Shown: positions 9,379 to 17,379 of the stretch, piece by piece
Position numbering within the stretch: the first letter of the stretch is position 1
How the letters are laid out: every line of letters begins with the position of its first letter
Source: Pseudomonas sp. PSKL.D1
Lineage (GTDB): Bacteria; Pseudomonadota; Gammaproteobacteria; Pseudomonadales; Pseudomonadaceae
Reading direction: 5' to 3'
DNA length: 64,000 nt
Assembly: GCF_028898945.1 (NCBI RefSeq)
Contig: NZ_CP118607.1
Span: 992,001 to 1,056,000, forward strand
Position numbers and translations under genes: made by a program
The notes under the pieces: generated by a model
The model's database searches: none
What the model was told of the DNA's origin: nothing
Seen by the model: the letters and a program-made list of their open reading frames with translations, nothing else

Positions 9379-9642
9379 TTATTTAGTCTTAAACCCAGTC
9401 TTTCCGTTTTCTACTCGCCACTGCTTTATGATTTTAACTATCTCTTCTGGCTCATCCAGTCCATCGTCTTCAGGCCAAAAAATAAGATCGGACCCGCTCG
9501 GGTGCTCGCTGATTTTTTTGAATTGAAATATTCTGGCGTCTAGATCGGCTTCGGTAACTCCATCCTCGGGGTCGATGATGGAGGCGATGAATTGAATAAA
9601 CTCAGCCTCAGTAAACTCAGAAAGCATGGTTTTATTGATCAT
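9379..9642 (-). CDS. Colicin/pyocin DNase-type immunity protein (first copy)
   Basis: 87 residues, closely resembling colicin E9/E2-type immunity proteins, which protect the producer by binding the DNase domain in the cytoplasm. It carries FTEAEFIQF near the N-terminus, the core motif SEHPSGSDLIFWP near residue 46, and the C-terminal block IKQWRVENGKTGFK. The ATG overlaps the stop of the pyocin DNase reading frame (ATGA), the standard arrangement of toxin and immunity. As it is in its own frame, it can still be made even though the pyocin gene upstream is frameshifted. Confidence 0.93.
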   Translation of the reverse strand: MINKTMLSEFTEAEFIQFIASIIDPEDGVTEADLDARIFQFKKISEHPSGSDLIFWPEDDGLDEPEEIVKIIKQWRVENGKTGFKTK

Positions 9643-10181
9643 TTTGGAGCCCCGTAATGGATATTGTTATGAGCCTGTGGGGTGACGATTCTGATGTTGT
9701 CAATATCATAAACTGCACCTCCCTCGGAGATAGGGGTTTGATGATGTAGTATGAACGTTGTGAGTGATTTGTGATGGTCGTTGTCTCGTGCTCTTGGTGC
9801 ATACCCTTTGCTCATCAGGTTCAAGTTGATTTTATTGAATTGCTTGGCAAGCTCGGGTGTGTTTGCTACGGCGTTCCAAAATGCAGATCTGAAAGTGTCG
9901 AAGCTACTGAAGCTCTTTCCTCTCATTGTGTTTGCAATTTGTATTGGTACTAATGCACCAGTATTTCGGCTGATTTCCCCAAGCCAGATACCCTCAATTT
10001 CCGAGCCTGAACCGGTGGCGACTCCAGGCTCATATCTAGGACTCTTGAACACCACCAGAATAGGCGGCAACCCCGAATCCAGCGGAAAGGTAATGATCAA
10101 CCTTTCCTGATCGAGCAAGTCCAGCGCGGGATAGCTTTCTAATTCGCTATCGAAGGGTGTAAGGCTGCTGCCTTCGTACAC
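9639..10181 (-). CDS. S-type pyocin, C-terminal part with HNH DNase domain (out of frame with the N-terminal part)
   Basis: 180 residues from a GTG at 10181; in the intact gene the frame would run on upstream to the G6 run at 10231-10236. It holds the end of the translocation region and then the colicin-type DNase: RGKSFSSFDTFRSAFW, and the HNH core LHHQTPISEGG, VYDIDNIRIVTP and HNNIH, with all the usual histidines present. The product would enter a related cell and cut its DNA. By itself it has no receptor or translocation domain and is unlikely to act. The stop overlaps the immunity gene start. Confidence 0.85.
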   Translation of the reverse strand: MYEGSSLTPFDSELESYPALDLLDQERLIITFPLDSGLPPILVVFKSPRYEPGVATGSGSEIEGIWLGEISRNTGALVPIQIANTMRGKSFSSFDTFRSAFWNAVANTPELAKQFNKINLNLMSKGYAPRARDNDHHKSLTTFILHHQTPISEGGAVYDIDNIRIVTPQAHNNIHYGAPK

Positions 10182-10227
10182 GACCGTTCCCGGCGGTACG
10201 GCCGGCAGGTGTGTTGAGCTACCTTCT

Positions 10228-11958
10228 TCACCCCCCAGGTGCGCTCGTTGGTGTCCAGGTGAGTATTCGCTGGGGGTTATCCAGCGCCAGCGTGTAAACC
10301 TGCCGCTCGGTATCGAACGTCGCCGCGCGTACTCCTACCGGCTTGCCGCCGGGTACTACGTACAACTCCAACTCGTTTTCGTCGTCACTGCCAGCGAGCA
10401 GGTACGGCACATCGACACTGGCCGACGCTATGGCCAGTGCAGCCAAGTCAGGGCCACCGGGTGGTGAAAGGCTGGAAAGGGGCGTGCTGATGAGGTAACG
10501 GCGCTCTGCGTTGCCGAGTGATGACGGCCAAGCCGCAGCCAACACTGTCACGAGGAACTGAGGTGCAGAGGCAAGCGTCGCCGTGGCCATTCTGGCCACT
10601 GCTGCTCTGATCGCTTCAAGCAGCGCAGTTGAGGCGACTTCGGTGATCGCAAAAGTCGCCGGGCCAATCGGAGTGATGGCTGGCAATGAAGAAGCGACAC
10701 GGGCATCGTGGATGTAGCTGATGTTCCGGCGCTCGGCCTCAAGCCGCTGTCGCTCAGCCTCAGCAGCCAAGCGTTCGGCTTCCGCTTGCTGCCTGGCGGC
10801 TTCCAGGGCCGCCGCTTGCTCAGCCACATACCTCACGTGGAGTTGCTCTACCTCAGCGGCTCGGTGTGTCAAGTTGCCCATGGCTGAGCTGAACGTTTGC
10901 AGGTAGCGGATCGATTCCGTCAGGGCAAGCGCTCGGTGGTAATCCGCCCACAGGCGGCCAGCGCGGCCTGCGGCTTGATCGTCCACAAGATGCTGCAGAG
11001 CTTCGACTTGCGGTTTGGAAAGTGGGCCGACAATGCTCGGATTGGCCTCACTGAAGGCAGGCACTTCAGCTTGCTTTGCGCCAATCAGGGCGTTGGCCGC
11101 ATTTGCGTAGGCTGTCAGGCGCTGGGGGAGGGTGTCAGTCTCCTGAACCGTGGCGAACTGCACCACCTGATGCTGTATGAAGCTGGGCAGGCAATCGAAG
11201 CAGATCTGCTGCTCCAACTGGATTTGCTTCACCCTGCGTTCGATTGCCCTTGGCAGGTCGGCGCCCGGTTGTTCAAGCTCTGCCTGATCCGCCTGCCGTG
11301 CCAGTTCGGGGAGGTCGTTGGCCAGTGCCTGGTACTTCTGCGCCGCTACATGCAGTCGGTAGGCCGCATCCACCGACGCATTGTAAGTTTCCCAAATGCG
11401 CCGTCCCCATTCCTCACCTGATCTGGTTTGCTCAAACGCACCGTCGTCATGCAAGCGGCTCGCAAAGGAGTCGTAGCGCTTGTAGAAAGGGACGGCACCA
11501 TAGAACCCGGTAGCCACGGGGACGGTCTGCAAATATTCCGCGCGCTTCTGTTGCAGGTTTGCCGTGACCAGCTGCTGATGCAGTTCGACAGCCTGCGAAG
11601 GCGTGCCAGCTCCAGTATTGGCCTGCTGCCTCAGGTTGCCCCGCTCTGCCTCGATCTGCTCGGGCAGCTGTTGCAAGGTTGCAGCGTGCTCTTCAGCGTA
11701 AATGCCATCGACTGCCCGCATCTCCTCGCCGAAAACCGTGCGCCAACCTTTGTCGTGGACAAATCGGCTGGGGCCGCCCGTGCCGCGTGGTCGCCCGGCA
11801 TCCAGCCCCCAGCCGCCATAACCAGGGCCACCACCACCCGGCAAGGGTGTCAGCGGTACCCGGTCAGGCGCGGTAGCGCTGATCCAAAGCCCTTCAGTGA
11901 GGTAAAGGGTTGGGTGTACGTAACTCTTTTCCAGATAAACCGTTTCATTCTGAGCCAT
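10228..11958 (-). CDS. S-type pyocin, N-terminal receptor and translocation part (frameshifted gene)
   Basis: 576 residues in this frame. The ATG at 11958 has AGGAGA in front. Order: a glycine-rich N-terminus (about 40-60), a long helical region, a coiled coil near residues 385-415 (alternating AEAERLAAEAERQRLEAERR), then a domain resembling the conserved pyocin S translocation domain (about 420-576). It stops at TGA 10228-10230 just after a run of six G. Removing one G joins it to the DNase frame through APGGEEGSS and gives a 772-residue pyocin of normal size. This may be a real pseudogene, a phase-variable tract or a sequencing error. Confidence 0.88.
   Translation of the reverse strand: MAQNETVYLEKSYVHPTLYLTEGLWISATAPDRVPLTPLPGGGGPGYGGWGLDAGRPRGTGGPSRFVHDKGWRTVFGEEMRAVDGIYAEEHAATLQQLPEQIEAERGNLRQQANTGAGTPSQAVELHQQLVTANLQQKRAEYLQTVPVATGFYGAVPFYKRYDSFASRLHDDGAFEQTRSGEEWGRRIWETYNASVDAAYRLHVAAQKYQALANDLPELARQADQAELEQPGADLPRAIERRVKQIQLEQQICFDCLPSFIQHQVVQFATVQETDTLPQRLTAYANAANALIGAKQAEVPAFSEANPSIVGPLSKPQVEALQHLVDDQAAGRAGRLWADYHRALALTESIRYLQTFSSAMGNLTHRAAEVEQLHVRYVAEQAAALEAARQQAEAERLAAEAERQRLEAERRNISYIHDARVASSLPAITPIGPATFAITEVASTALLEAIRAAVARMATATLASAPQFLVTVLAAAWPSSLGNAERRYLISTPLSSLSPPGGPDLAALAIASASVDVPYLLAGSDDENELELYVVPGGKPVGVRAATFDTERQVYTLALDNPQRILTWTPTSAPGG
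10231..10236 (-). other. G6 homopolymer at the pyocin frameshift
   Basis: On the coding (minus) strand the sequence reads GCACCTGGGGGGTGAAGAA. With six G the frame ends at TGA; with five G it continues into the DNase frame without any other defect down to 9639. This is the single lesion separating the two halves of the pyocin gene. Confidence 0.85.
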
Positions 11959-12036
11959 GTAGTCATCTCCTGATCGCTACATGGCAAAGGGTGCTCTGCG
12001 GAACTTGTTCCGTATGTCAGACCTGGGGGACGCAAT

Positions 12037-12056
12037 CGGTAGGATCCTTCCTACCG
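12037..12056. promoter_or_regulatory. Perfect inverted repeat upstream of the pyocin gene
   Basis: CGGTAGGA-TCCT-TCCTACCG, an 8-bp perfect inverted repeat between the mdeR stop (12073) and the pyocin start (11958). There is no T run on the minus strand after it, so it is a poor terminator; an operator or promoter element for the pyocin operon is possible. I see no LexA box here. Confidence 0.4.
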
Positions 12057-12072
12057 CTCGGAAATGCCGACT

Positions 12073-12552
12073 TCAGATGTGTTTTTCCGCAACAGGGATA
12101 ACCCGTCTTTCCTTTACCGCCTTGTAGGAAAAGCTCGAATAAATCTCCTTCACTCCCGGCAATCGCTGCAGCACCTCCCGGGTGAACTCGCCAAACGACT
12201 CCAGGTCCCGCGCCAAAATCTCCAACAGAAAGTCGTACCGCCCGGAGATGTTGTGGCAAGCGACGATTTCGGGAATCTCCATCAGGCGCTGCTCAAATGC
12301 CAAGGCCATATCCTTGGTATGCGAATCCATCATGATGCTGACAAACGCCGTCACCCCGAACCCCAGAGATTTGGGCGACAGAATGGCCTGGTAACCGGTG
12401 ATGTAGCCGTTGTCTTCCAGCAGCTTTACGCGCCGCCAGCAAGGCGAAGTGGTGAGCGCGACCTGGTCGGCAAGCTCGGAAACGGTGAGGCGGGCGTTGT
12501 CCTGCAGGGCAGCGAGCAGGGCGCGGTCGGTGCGGTCGAGGCTGGCAGGCAT
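12073..12552 (-). CDS. mdeR: Lrp/AsnC-family regulator MdeR
   Basis: 159 residues, the usual Lrp size: an N-terminal winged helix (about 1-60, LDRTDRALLAALQDNARLTVSELADQV, shown in parts) and a C-terminal ligand-binding/oligomerisation domain (about 70-150). It is divergent from methionine gamma-lyase with 127 bases between the starts, the arrangement known for mdeR and mdeA in P. putida, where the Lrp-type regulator activates mdeA in response to methionine breakdown. An imperfect 12-bp inverted repeat in the gap is a likely binding site. The symbol rests on this context. Confidence 0.85.
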   Translation of the reverse strand: MPASLDRTDRALLAALQDNARLTVSELADQVALTTSPCWRRVKLLEDNGYITGYQAILSPKSLGFGVTAFVSIMMDSHTKDMALAFEQRLMEIPEIVACHNISGRYDFLLEILARDLESFGEFTREVLQRLPGVKEIYSSFSYKAVKERRVIPVAEKHI

Positions 12553-12589
12553 GTTTTGCCCTCCGAATAAGCTTTTTGTTGTTTTTGTT

Positions 12590-12622
12590 CCAAAACTGCC
12601 CCTGAACCATGGGCAATTTTGG
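12590..12622. promoter_or_regulatory. Candidate MdeR operator between mdeR and mdeA
   Basis: CCAAAACTGCCC at 12590-12601 and GGGCAATTTTGG at 12611-12622 form an inverted repeat with one mismatch in 12 and a 9-bp spacer. A second palindrome, ATAAGCTTAT, lies at 12646-12655, close to mdeA. Lrp-type proteins bind such AT-rich symmetric sites; binding here is inferred. Confidence 0.5.
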
Positions 12623-12679
12623 AAAGGGTCAGGCAGTTCGGTGGCATAAGCTTATAACAAACCACTAGAGGCTGTTGCC

Positions 12680-13876
12680 ATGCGCGACTCCCATAACAAC
12701 ACCGGTTTTTCCACCCGGGCCATTCACCATGGCTACGACCCGCTTTCCCACGGTGGTGCCCTTGTGCCGCCGGTTTACCAGACCGCCACCTATGCCTTCC
12801 CGGACGTCGAATACGGCGCCGCGTGTTTTGCTGGCGAGGCGGGCGGGCACTTTTACAGCCGCATATCCAACCCGACCCTGGCCTTGCTGGAGCAGCGCAT
12901 GGCGTCGCTGGAGGGCGGCGAGTCTGCACTGGCTCTGGCATCGGGCATGGGGGCCATCACTTCAACCCTGTGGACCCTGCTGCGGCCCGGTGATGAACTG
13001 ATCGTCGGGCGCACGCTGTATGGCTGCACCTTCGCTTACTTGCATCACGGCATAGGCGAGTTCGGGGTGAAAATCCGCCATGTGGACCTCAATGACATCA
13101 CCGCACTCAAGGCTGCGATCACACGCAAAACGCGAATGATCTACTTCGAAACACCAGCCAACCCTAATATGCAACTGGTCGACATCGCTGCGGTGGCCGA
13201 GGCGGCGCTTGGGCATGACCTGCACATCGTGGTCGACAACACCTATTGCACGCCGTACCTGCAGCGCCCGCTGGAGTTGGGTGCCGATCTGGTGGTGCAT
13301 TCGGCCACCAAGTACCTCAGCGGCCATGGTGACCTCACGGCGGGGCTGGTGATTGGGCGCAAGGCGCTGATCGACCGGATTCGGCTGGAGGGGCTGAAGG
13401 ACATGACCGGTGCGGTGCTATCGCCCCAAGACGCCTCGCTGCTGATGCGCGGGATCAAGACTTTGGCCTTGCGCATGGAGCGTCACTGCACCAATGCGCA
13501 GGCCGTGGCTGAATTTCTGGCGTGCCAGCCGCAGGTTGAGCTGATCCAGTATCCGGGCTTGCCCTCGTTTGCTCAGTACGAATTGGCGCAGCGGCAAATG
13601 CGCTTACCGGGCGGGATGATCGCCTTTGAGCTGAAGGGGGGAATTGAGGCGGGGCGGCGTTTCATGAATGCGCTGCAACTGTTTGCCAGGGCGGTGAGCC
13701 TGGGGGATGCGGAGTCGTTGGCGCAGCATCCGGCGAGCATGACGCATTCGAGTTATACGCCGAAGGAGCGGGCGCATCATGGGATATCTGAGGGATTGGT
13801 GAGGTTGTCGGTTGGTTTGGAGGATGTGGAGGATCTTTTGGCGGATGTTCAGCAGGCCCTCGAGGCTTGCGCGTAG
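12680..13876 (+). CDS. mdeA: L-methionine gamma-lyase MdeA
   Basis: PLP enzyme that splits methionine into methanethiol, 2-oxobutanoate and ammonia. At 398 residues it has the exact length of the P. putida enzyme. The key residues fall at the known numbers: Tyr59 and Arg61 (FYSRISNP) for the neighbouring subunit's phosphate site, Tyr114, Cys116 (TLYGC; the cysteine distinguishes methionine gamma-lyase from relatives) and the PLP lysine Lys211 (HSATKYLSGH). The ATG at 12680 follows AGAGGC. The mdeB gene (a pyruvate dehydrogenase E1 homologue) known downstream in some strains is not present; a lipoprotein gene on the opposite strand follows. Confidence 0.95.
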   Translation: MRDSHNNTGFSTRAIHHGYDPLSHGGALVPPVYQTATYAFPDVEYGAACFAGEAGGHFYSRISNPTLALLEQRMASLEGGESALALASGMGAITSTLWTLLRPGDELIVGRTLYGCTFAYLHHGIGEFGVKIRHVDLNDITALKAAITRKTRMIYFETPANPNMQLVDIAAVAEAALGHDLHIVVDNTYCTPYLQRPLELGADLVVHSATKYLSGHGDLTAGLVIGRKALIDRIRLEGLKDMTGAVLSPQDASLLMRGIKTLALRMERHCTNAQAVAEFLACQPQVELIQYPGLPSFAQYELAQRQMRLPGGMIAFELKGGIEAGRRFMNALQLFARAVSLGDAESLAQHPASMTHSSYTPKERAHHGISEGLVRLSVGLEDVEDLLADVQQALEACA

Positions 13877-13915
13877 GTTGCCTGCGCGCACCCTTTGGGA
13901 GCCCAACTTGGTTTT

Positions 13916-14020
13916 TCACTGTTTTAATGGCGTGTCGCTAATTGTTCTGTAGCCTTGATTGTAAGGGGCACATGCAGGCTTGTGGTCCTGGATGTTTATT
14001 TTGTGATCGCTTGCTTTCAT
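13916..14020 (-). CDS. Short peptide, degenerate third copy of the small lipoprotein family
   Basis: 34 residues; its ATG overlaps the stop of the preceding lipoprotein gene (ATGA). It has no signal peptide, but its middle (CAPYNQGYR) resembles the CDMDPYKQGCER block of the two lipoproteins, and the DNA there (13950-13975) is recognisably similar to 8611-8639 and 14090-14118. It may be a decayed tail of a duplicated copy or a coupled small peptide. Confidence 0.35.
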   Translation of the reverse strand: MKASDHKINIQDHKPACAPYNQGYRTISDTPLKQ

Positions 14021-14214
14021 GGGTTGTAGGTTTTCGGTATTGGCTTCTTTATTTGGCGAAAGTGTTCTTGATAGTCCATCTGTCTCTCGCAGCCTTGCTT
14101 GTAGGGGTCCATATCGCATTTGAACCGTAGGTCCAGCTTATTAGGGAATAGCAAGGGCATTTCTAGATTGCATCCAGACAGTAAAAGCCCAATGGCCAAT
14201 AGTGTTTTTTTCAT
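14017..14214 (-). CDS. Small lipoprotein (paralogue 2)
   Basis: 65 residues: signal peptide with lipobox LLSGC, lipidated cysteine at 15, then a mature part with CDMDPYKQGCERQMDY. It is a clear paralogue of the lipoprotein at 8553-8732 (same lipobox position, same motif, same strand). GGAGG lies six bases before the ATG, a strong ribosome site. No immunity gene precedes it; the upstream region is AT-rich and without a clear gene. The function is unknown; outer or inner membrane location cannot be told from the residue after the cysteine alone. Confidence 0.75.
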   Translation of the reverse strand: MKKTLLAIGLLLSGCNLEMPLLFPNKLDLRFKCDMDPYKQGCERQMDYQEHFRQIKKPIPKTYNP

Positions 14215-14726
14215 TCTGCCTCCAAAAATATGTGTGTGGCGTGTTTCTTTTAGTTCAGTGGTTCGGTGTTATCTGACGGTCGGCTTATTATGATGGATAT
14301 TTGAAATGGAATTACGGTAAAGATATGTAGGAAGTTGCATTTTTTACGGTAGGAAATTTTACCTGGCAAGCATGGATCTTGTTCTGGTTTAGTTAAGTGG
14401 CGCATTCCTGAGTTATGAACAAAGGTCGCTGATTGAGTGGTCGTAATTTGTTATATAAGAAGAGGTCATGCCATACGCAACCCTATAGCTCCACCTTCCG
14501 TAACCTAGGGCGTGAGCCATTACAGTTTGCCGTGAGTAATTCAGGTTTCCTCTATGATCCCTCTCGAGATCGACTAGGGTCTGCGCAGAGTACGGAACTC
14601 TGGATAGGTCGTATTGGAAAACAATTACCTACGTATTACTGATGCCGGAAATATTGTGATATGTGATGGACGTAATGGAGAGGTTCGAAGGGCGCGGTAT
14701 GGCTTCGCGCCGGGGCGGACGTGCCC
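14215..14726. other. AT-rich stretch without a clear gene
   Basis: About 510 bases with lower GC than the neighbours. It should hold the promoter of the lipoprotein gene at 14214. An open frame at 14433-14642 (plus strand, 69 residues) has no recognisable domain or good ribosome site, and another frame runs on with plausible codons after it; a decayed gene is possible but cannot be shown. The near-repeat TACGGTAA/TACGGTAG occurs twice around 14315-14350. Confidence 0.5.
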
Positions 14727-14753
14727 AAGAAAAAGGCCTCTTACGAGGCCTTG
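14727..14753 (-). terminator. Terminator of zapG
   Basis: Stem AAGGCCTC/GAGGCCTT with a TTAC loop; on the minus strand it is followed by five T. It lies 16 bases after the zapG stop. Confidence 0.85.
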
Positions 14754-14768
14754 TTCACATCCAACAGA

Positions 14769-15206
14769 TCAACGCTTGAGCCCGTAGCTCTCGTCCAGCA
14801 TGCCCGGCGAGTTCGGTGTCTTCGGCGCATAGTCACGCGGCACTTCACCGGTGTCGCGCGGCGGGGTCAGGCGGTCGCGCGGGCCTTGGGCCGTTTCGGA
14901 GTGCAGGGCAGCCAGCAGGCGCTGACGGGTAACGTCATCCAGGGCCAGGCTGTTGGCGCCTTCGGCCAGGTGGTCCTGCACGTCCTGGTAGCTCTGGGTC
15001 AGTTTCTTGACCAGCACGGCAGTGCTGTTGAAGTGGGTGACCACTTCGTTCTGGTAGCTGTCGAAGCGCTTCTGGATGTCATCCAGCTGGCGCTGCGTGC
15101 TGCTAGGGGCTGCGTTGGGCAGCAGGCGGGCCACGATGAAACCGACCGCAACGCCAATCACCAGGGCCAGGGTTGGCAACAACCAAACAAGGAGCGAGAG
15201 TTCCAC
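14769..15206 (-). CDS. zapG: YhcB/ZapG family inner-membrane protein (DUF1043)
   Basis: 145 residues with one N-terminal membrane segment (about 5-27), then a coiled coil (about 35-90) and a polar, proline-rich tail, the plan of YhcB/ZapG, an inner-membrane protein that links cell envelope growth and division in enterobacteria. The start is GTG 15206, preceded by GAGGAAGG; no ATG fits better. It is divergent from the hydrolase gene at 15342. Confidence 0.85.
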   Translation of the reverse strand: MELSLLVWLLPTLALVIGVAVGFIVARLLPNAAPSSTQRQLDDIQKRFDSYQNEVVTHFNSTAVLVKKLTQSYQDVQDHLAEGANSLALDDVTRQRLLAALHSETAQGPRDRLTPPRDTGEVPRDYAPKTPNSPGMLDESYGLKR

Positions 15207-15341
15207 GAGTCCTTCCTCTATAAACGGCTTTGCTTTACGTTAACGGCTCAGACCTGCGCTGTATACCGCGAGCGATCGCAAATCAGAACAGAATTCCTCA
15301 CCTAGACGAATCGACCCCCTTCGAGGTCACGGAGTAGTGCC

Positions 15342-15977
15342 TTGCTTGTCCGCGAAACCCCCTTGTTCATCGATGGCCCTGTCGGCCAGTTGGAAGCTCT
15401 CTACCTGGACGTTGCCGATGCGCGCGGTGCGGTGCTGATCTGCCACCCCAACCCGGTTCAGGGCGGTACCATGCTCAACAAGGTGGTTTCGACCCTGCAG
15501 CGTACGGCCCGTGACGCCGGTTACGTCACCCTGCGCTTCAACTATCGCGGTGTCGGCCAGAGCGCCGGCAGCCACGACATGGGCGCTGGCGAGGTGGCCG
15601 ATGCCGAAGCCGCTGCTGCCTGGCTGCGCGAAAAGCACCCGCAATTGCCGCTGGTGCTGATGGGCTTCTCGTTCGGCGGTTTTGTTGCCACCAGCCTGGC
15701 CGGGCGACTGGAAGCCGCCGATGTGGCGCTGCAACACCTGTTCATGATTGCCCCGGCGGTGATGCGCCTGACCGCCGAATACCCGCTGCCGCAGCGTTGC
15801 CCGATCACCTTGGTGCAGCCAGATGCCGACGAAGTCGTCGTCCCACAGCTCGTATACGATTGGTCCCACAACCTGTCGCGCCCCCATGAGCTGCTGAAAG
15901 TGGCAGAATGCGGACACTTCTTCCATGGCAAGCTGACCGATCTGAAGGATCTGCTGCTGCCGCGCCTTTCGAATTGA
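15342..15977 (+). CDS. Alpha/beta hydrolase
   Basis: 211 residues. An alpha/beta hydrolase core with the nucleophile elbow GFSFGG near residue 107-112, an [10 protein letters not shown] block near 36-45 typical of the YfhR-like/dienelactone-type subgroup, and the acid and His near the C-terminus ([17 protein letters not shown]). The start is TTG 15342 with CGGAG seven bases before it. The substrate is not known. It ends 25 bases before trpS and may share its transcript. Confidence 0.8.
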   Translation: MLVRETPLFIDGPVGQLEALYLDVADARGAVLICHPNPVQGGTMLNKVVSTLQRTARDAGYVTLRFNYRGVGQSAGSHDMGAGEVADAEAAAAWLREKHPQLPLVLMGFSFGGFVATSLAGRLEAADVALQHLFMIAPAVMRLTAEYPLPQRCPITLVQPDADEVVVPQLVYDWSHNLSRPHELLKVAECGHFFHGKLTDLKDLLLPRLSN

Positions 15978-16002
15978 GCCAAGCCTGAATAAGCGAACAC
16001 CC

Positions 16003-17352
16003 ATGACCACGCGCATTCTCACTGGTATCACCACCACCGGCACCCCGCACCTGGGCAACTACGCCGGCGCCATTCGCCCGGCCATCGTCGCCAGCCAGCA
16101 GCCCGGTGCCGACTCGTTCTACTTCCTGGCCGACTACCACGCCCTGATCAAATGCGATGACCCGCTGCGCATCCAGCGCTCGCGTCTGGAAATCGCAGCC
16201 ACCTGGCTGGCCGGTGGCCTCGACCCGGACAAGGTGACCTTCTATCGCCAGTCCGACATCCCGGAAATCCCCGAGCTGACCTGGCTGCTGACCTGCGTCG
16301 CCGCCAAGGGCCTGCTCAACCGTGCCCACGCCTACAAGGCCTCGGTGGACAAGAACGTAGAAAACGGCGAAGACCCGGACGCCGGTGTGACCATGGGCCT
16401 GTTCAGCTACCCGGTGCTGATGGCGGCGGACATCCTGATGTTCAACGCCAACAAGGTGCCGGTCGGCCGTGACCAGATCCAGCACGTGGAAATGGCCCGC
16501 GACATCGGCCAGCGCTTCAACCACCTGTTCGGCCAGGGCAAGGACTTCTTCGCCTTGCCGGAAGCGGTGATTGAAGAGAGCGTTGCGACCCTGCCAGGCC
16601 TGGACGGTCGCAAGATGTCCAAAAGCTACGACAACACCATCCCGCTGTTCACCAGCGCGAAGGACATGAAAGACGCCATTTCGCGCATCGTCACCGACTC
16701 GCGCGCGCCAGGCGAAGCCAAAGACCCGGACAACTCGCACCTGTTCACGCTGTTCCAGGCGTTTTCCACGCCGGCCCAGTGCGCGGAATTCCGCGAAGAG
16801 CTGCTGCAGGGCCTGGGCTGGGGCGAGGCCAAGCAGCGCCTGTTCCAGCTGCTTGACGGCCAGTTGGCAGAGAAGCGCGAGCATTACAACCAGCTGATTT
16901 CGCGCCCGTCTGACCTGGAAGACATCCTGTTGGCTGGTGCCGCCAAGGCCCGCAAGACTGCCACGCCGTTCCTTGAGCAACTGCGCGAGGCCGTTGGCCT
17001 GCGTTCGTTCCGCACCAGCGTGCAGGCCGCCACCGAAGTGAAGAAGAAAGCGGCCAAGAGCGCGCGCTTTGTCAGCTTCCGTGACGAGGACGGCAGCTTC
17101 CGCTTCCGCCTTTTGGCCGCTGATGGTGAGCAACTGCTGCTGTCGCGCAGCTTCGCCGATGGCAAGAGCGCTGGTGCCGTGAGCAAGCAGTTGCAGCAGG
17201 GCGGTGAGGCTGATGTGCGTGTCGGGGGCCTGGGCTTCAGTCTGTGGCTGGATGGCGAGCAGGTTGCCGACGGGCCGCAGTTTGACAGTACTGAGGCGCG
17301 GGATGCGGCCATCGCCAGCTTGCGGGAGGCGCTGGCGCCTCAGCAGGACTGA
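16003..17352 (+). CDS. trpS: Tryptophanyl-tRNA synthetase with C-terminal extension
   Basis: Class I synthetase that charges tRNA-Trp. The HIGH-type motif is TPHLGN at 14-19 and the KMSKS loop is near 204-208 ([10 protein letters not shown]). Of the 449 residues, about the first 335 cover the whole enzyme as in E. coli. The extra C-terminal part (about 345-449) contains [24 protein letters not shown], in overlapping short blocks that resemble the YegP-like (DUF1508) fold. This long form is usual in Pseudomonas; the role of the extension is unknown to me. Confidence 0.93.
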   Translation: MTTRILTGITTTGTPHLGNYAGAIRPAIVASQQPGADSFYFLADYHALIKCDDPLRIQRSRLEIAATWLAGGLDPDKVTFYRQSDIPEIPELTWLLTCVAAKGLLNRAHAYKASVDKNVENGEDPDAGVTMGLFSYPVLMAADILMFNANKVPVGRDQIQHVEMARDIGQRFNHLFGQGKDFFALPEAVIEESVATLPGLDGRKMSKSYDNTIPLFTSAKDMKDAISRIVTDSRAPGEAKDPDNSHLFTLFQAFSTPAQCAEFREELLQGLGWGEAKQRLFQLLDGQLAEKREHYNQLISRPSDLEDILLAGAAKARKTATPFLEQLREAVGLRSFRTSVQAATEVKKKAAKSARFVSFRDEDGSFRFRLLAADGEQLLLSRSFADGKSAGAVSKQLQQGGEADVRVGGLGFSLWLDGEQVADGPQFDSTEARDAAIASLREALAPQQD

Positions 17353-17379
17353 GGTTTTCTCGTTGGTTCCGTGGGGGAT

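Noticed and set aside
12625..12679. Sigma54 promoter before mdeA
   Set aside because: GTGGCATAAGC has the GG of a -24 box, but the GC of the -12 box is missing at the required distance.
13916..14119. 67-residue frame starting at 14119
   Set aside because: Its first half is the shadow of the lipoprotein gene in another frame; only the part from 14020 has separate support.
14433..14642. 69-residue frame as remnant of an Rhs/YD-repeat toxin
   Set aside because: A few residues (SGFLYDPSRDRL) suggested it, but no Rhs core motif is present and no ribosome site; kept only as unexplained AT-rich DNA.
14769..15206. Cytochrome-like or tail-fibre reading of the YhcB gene
   Set aside because: The single N-terminal helix followed by a coiled coil fits YhcB/ZapG; no haem or phage motif is present.
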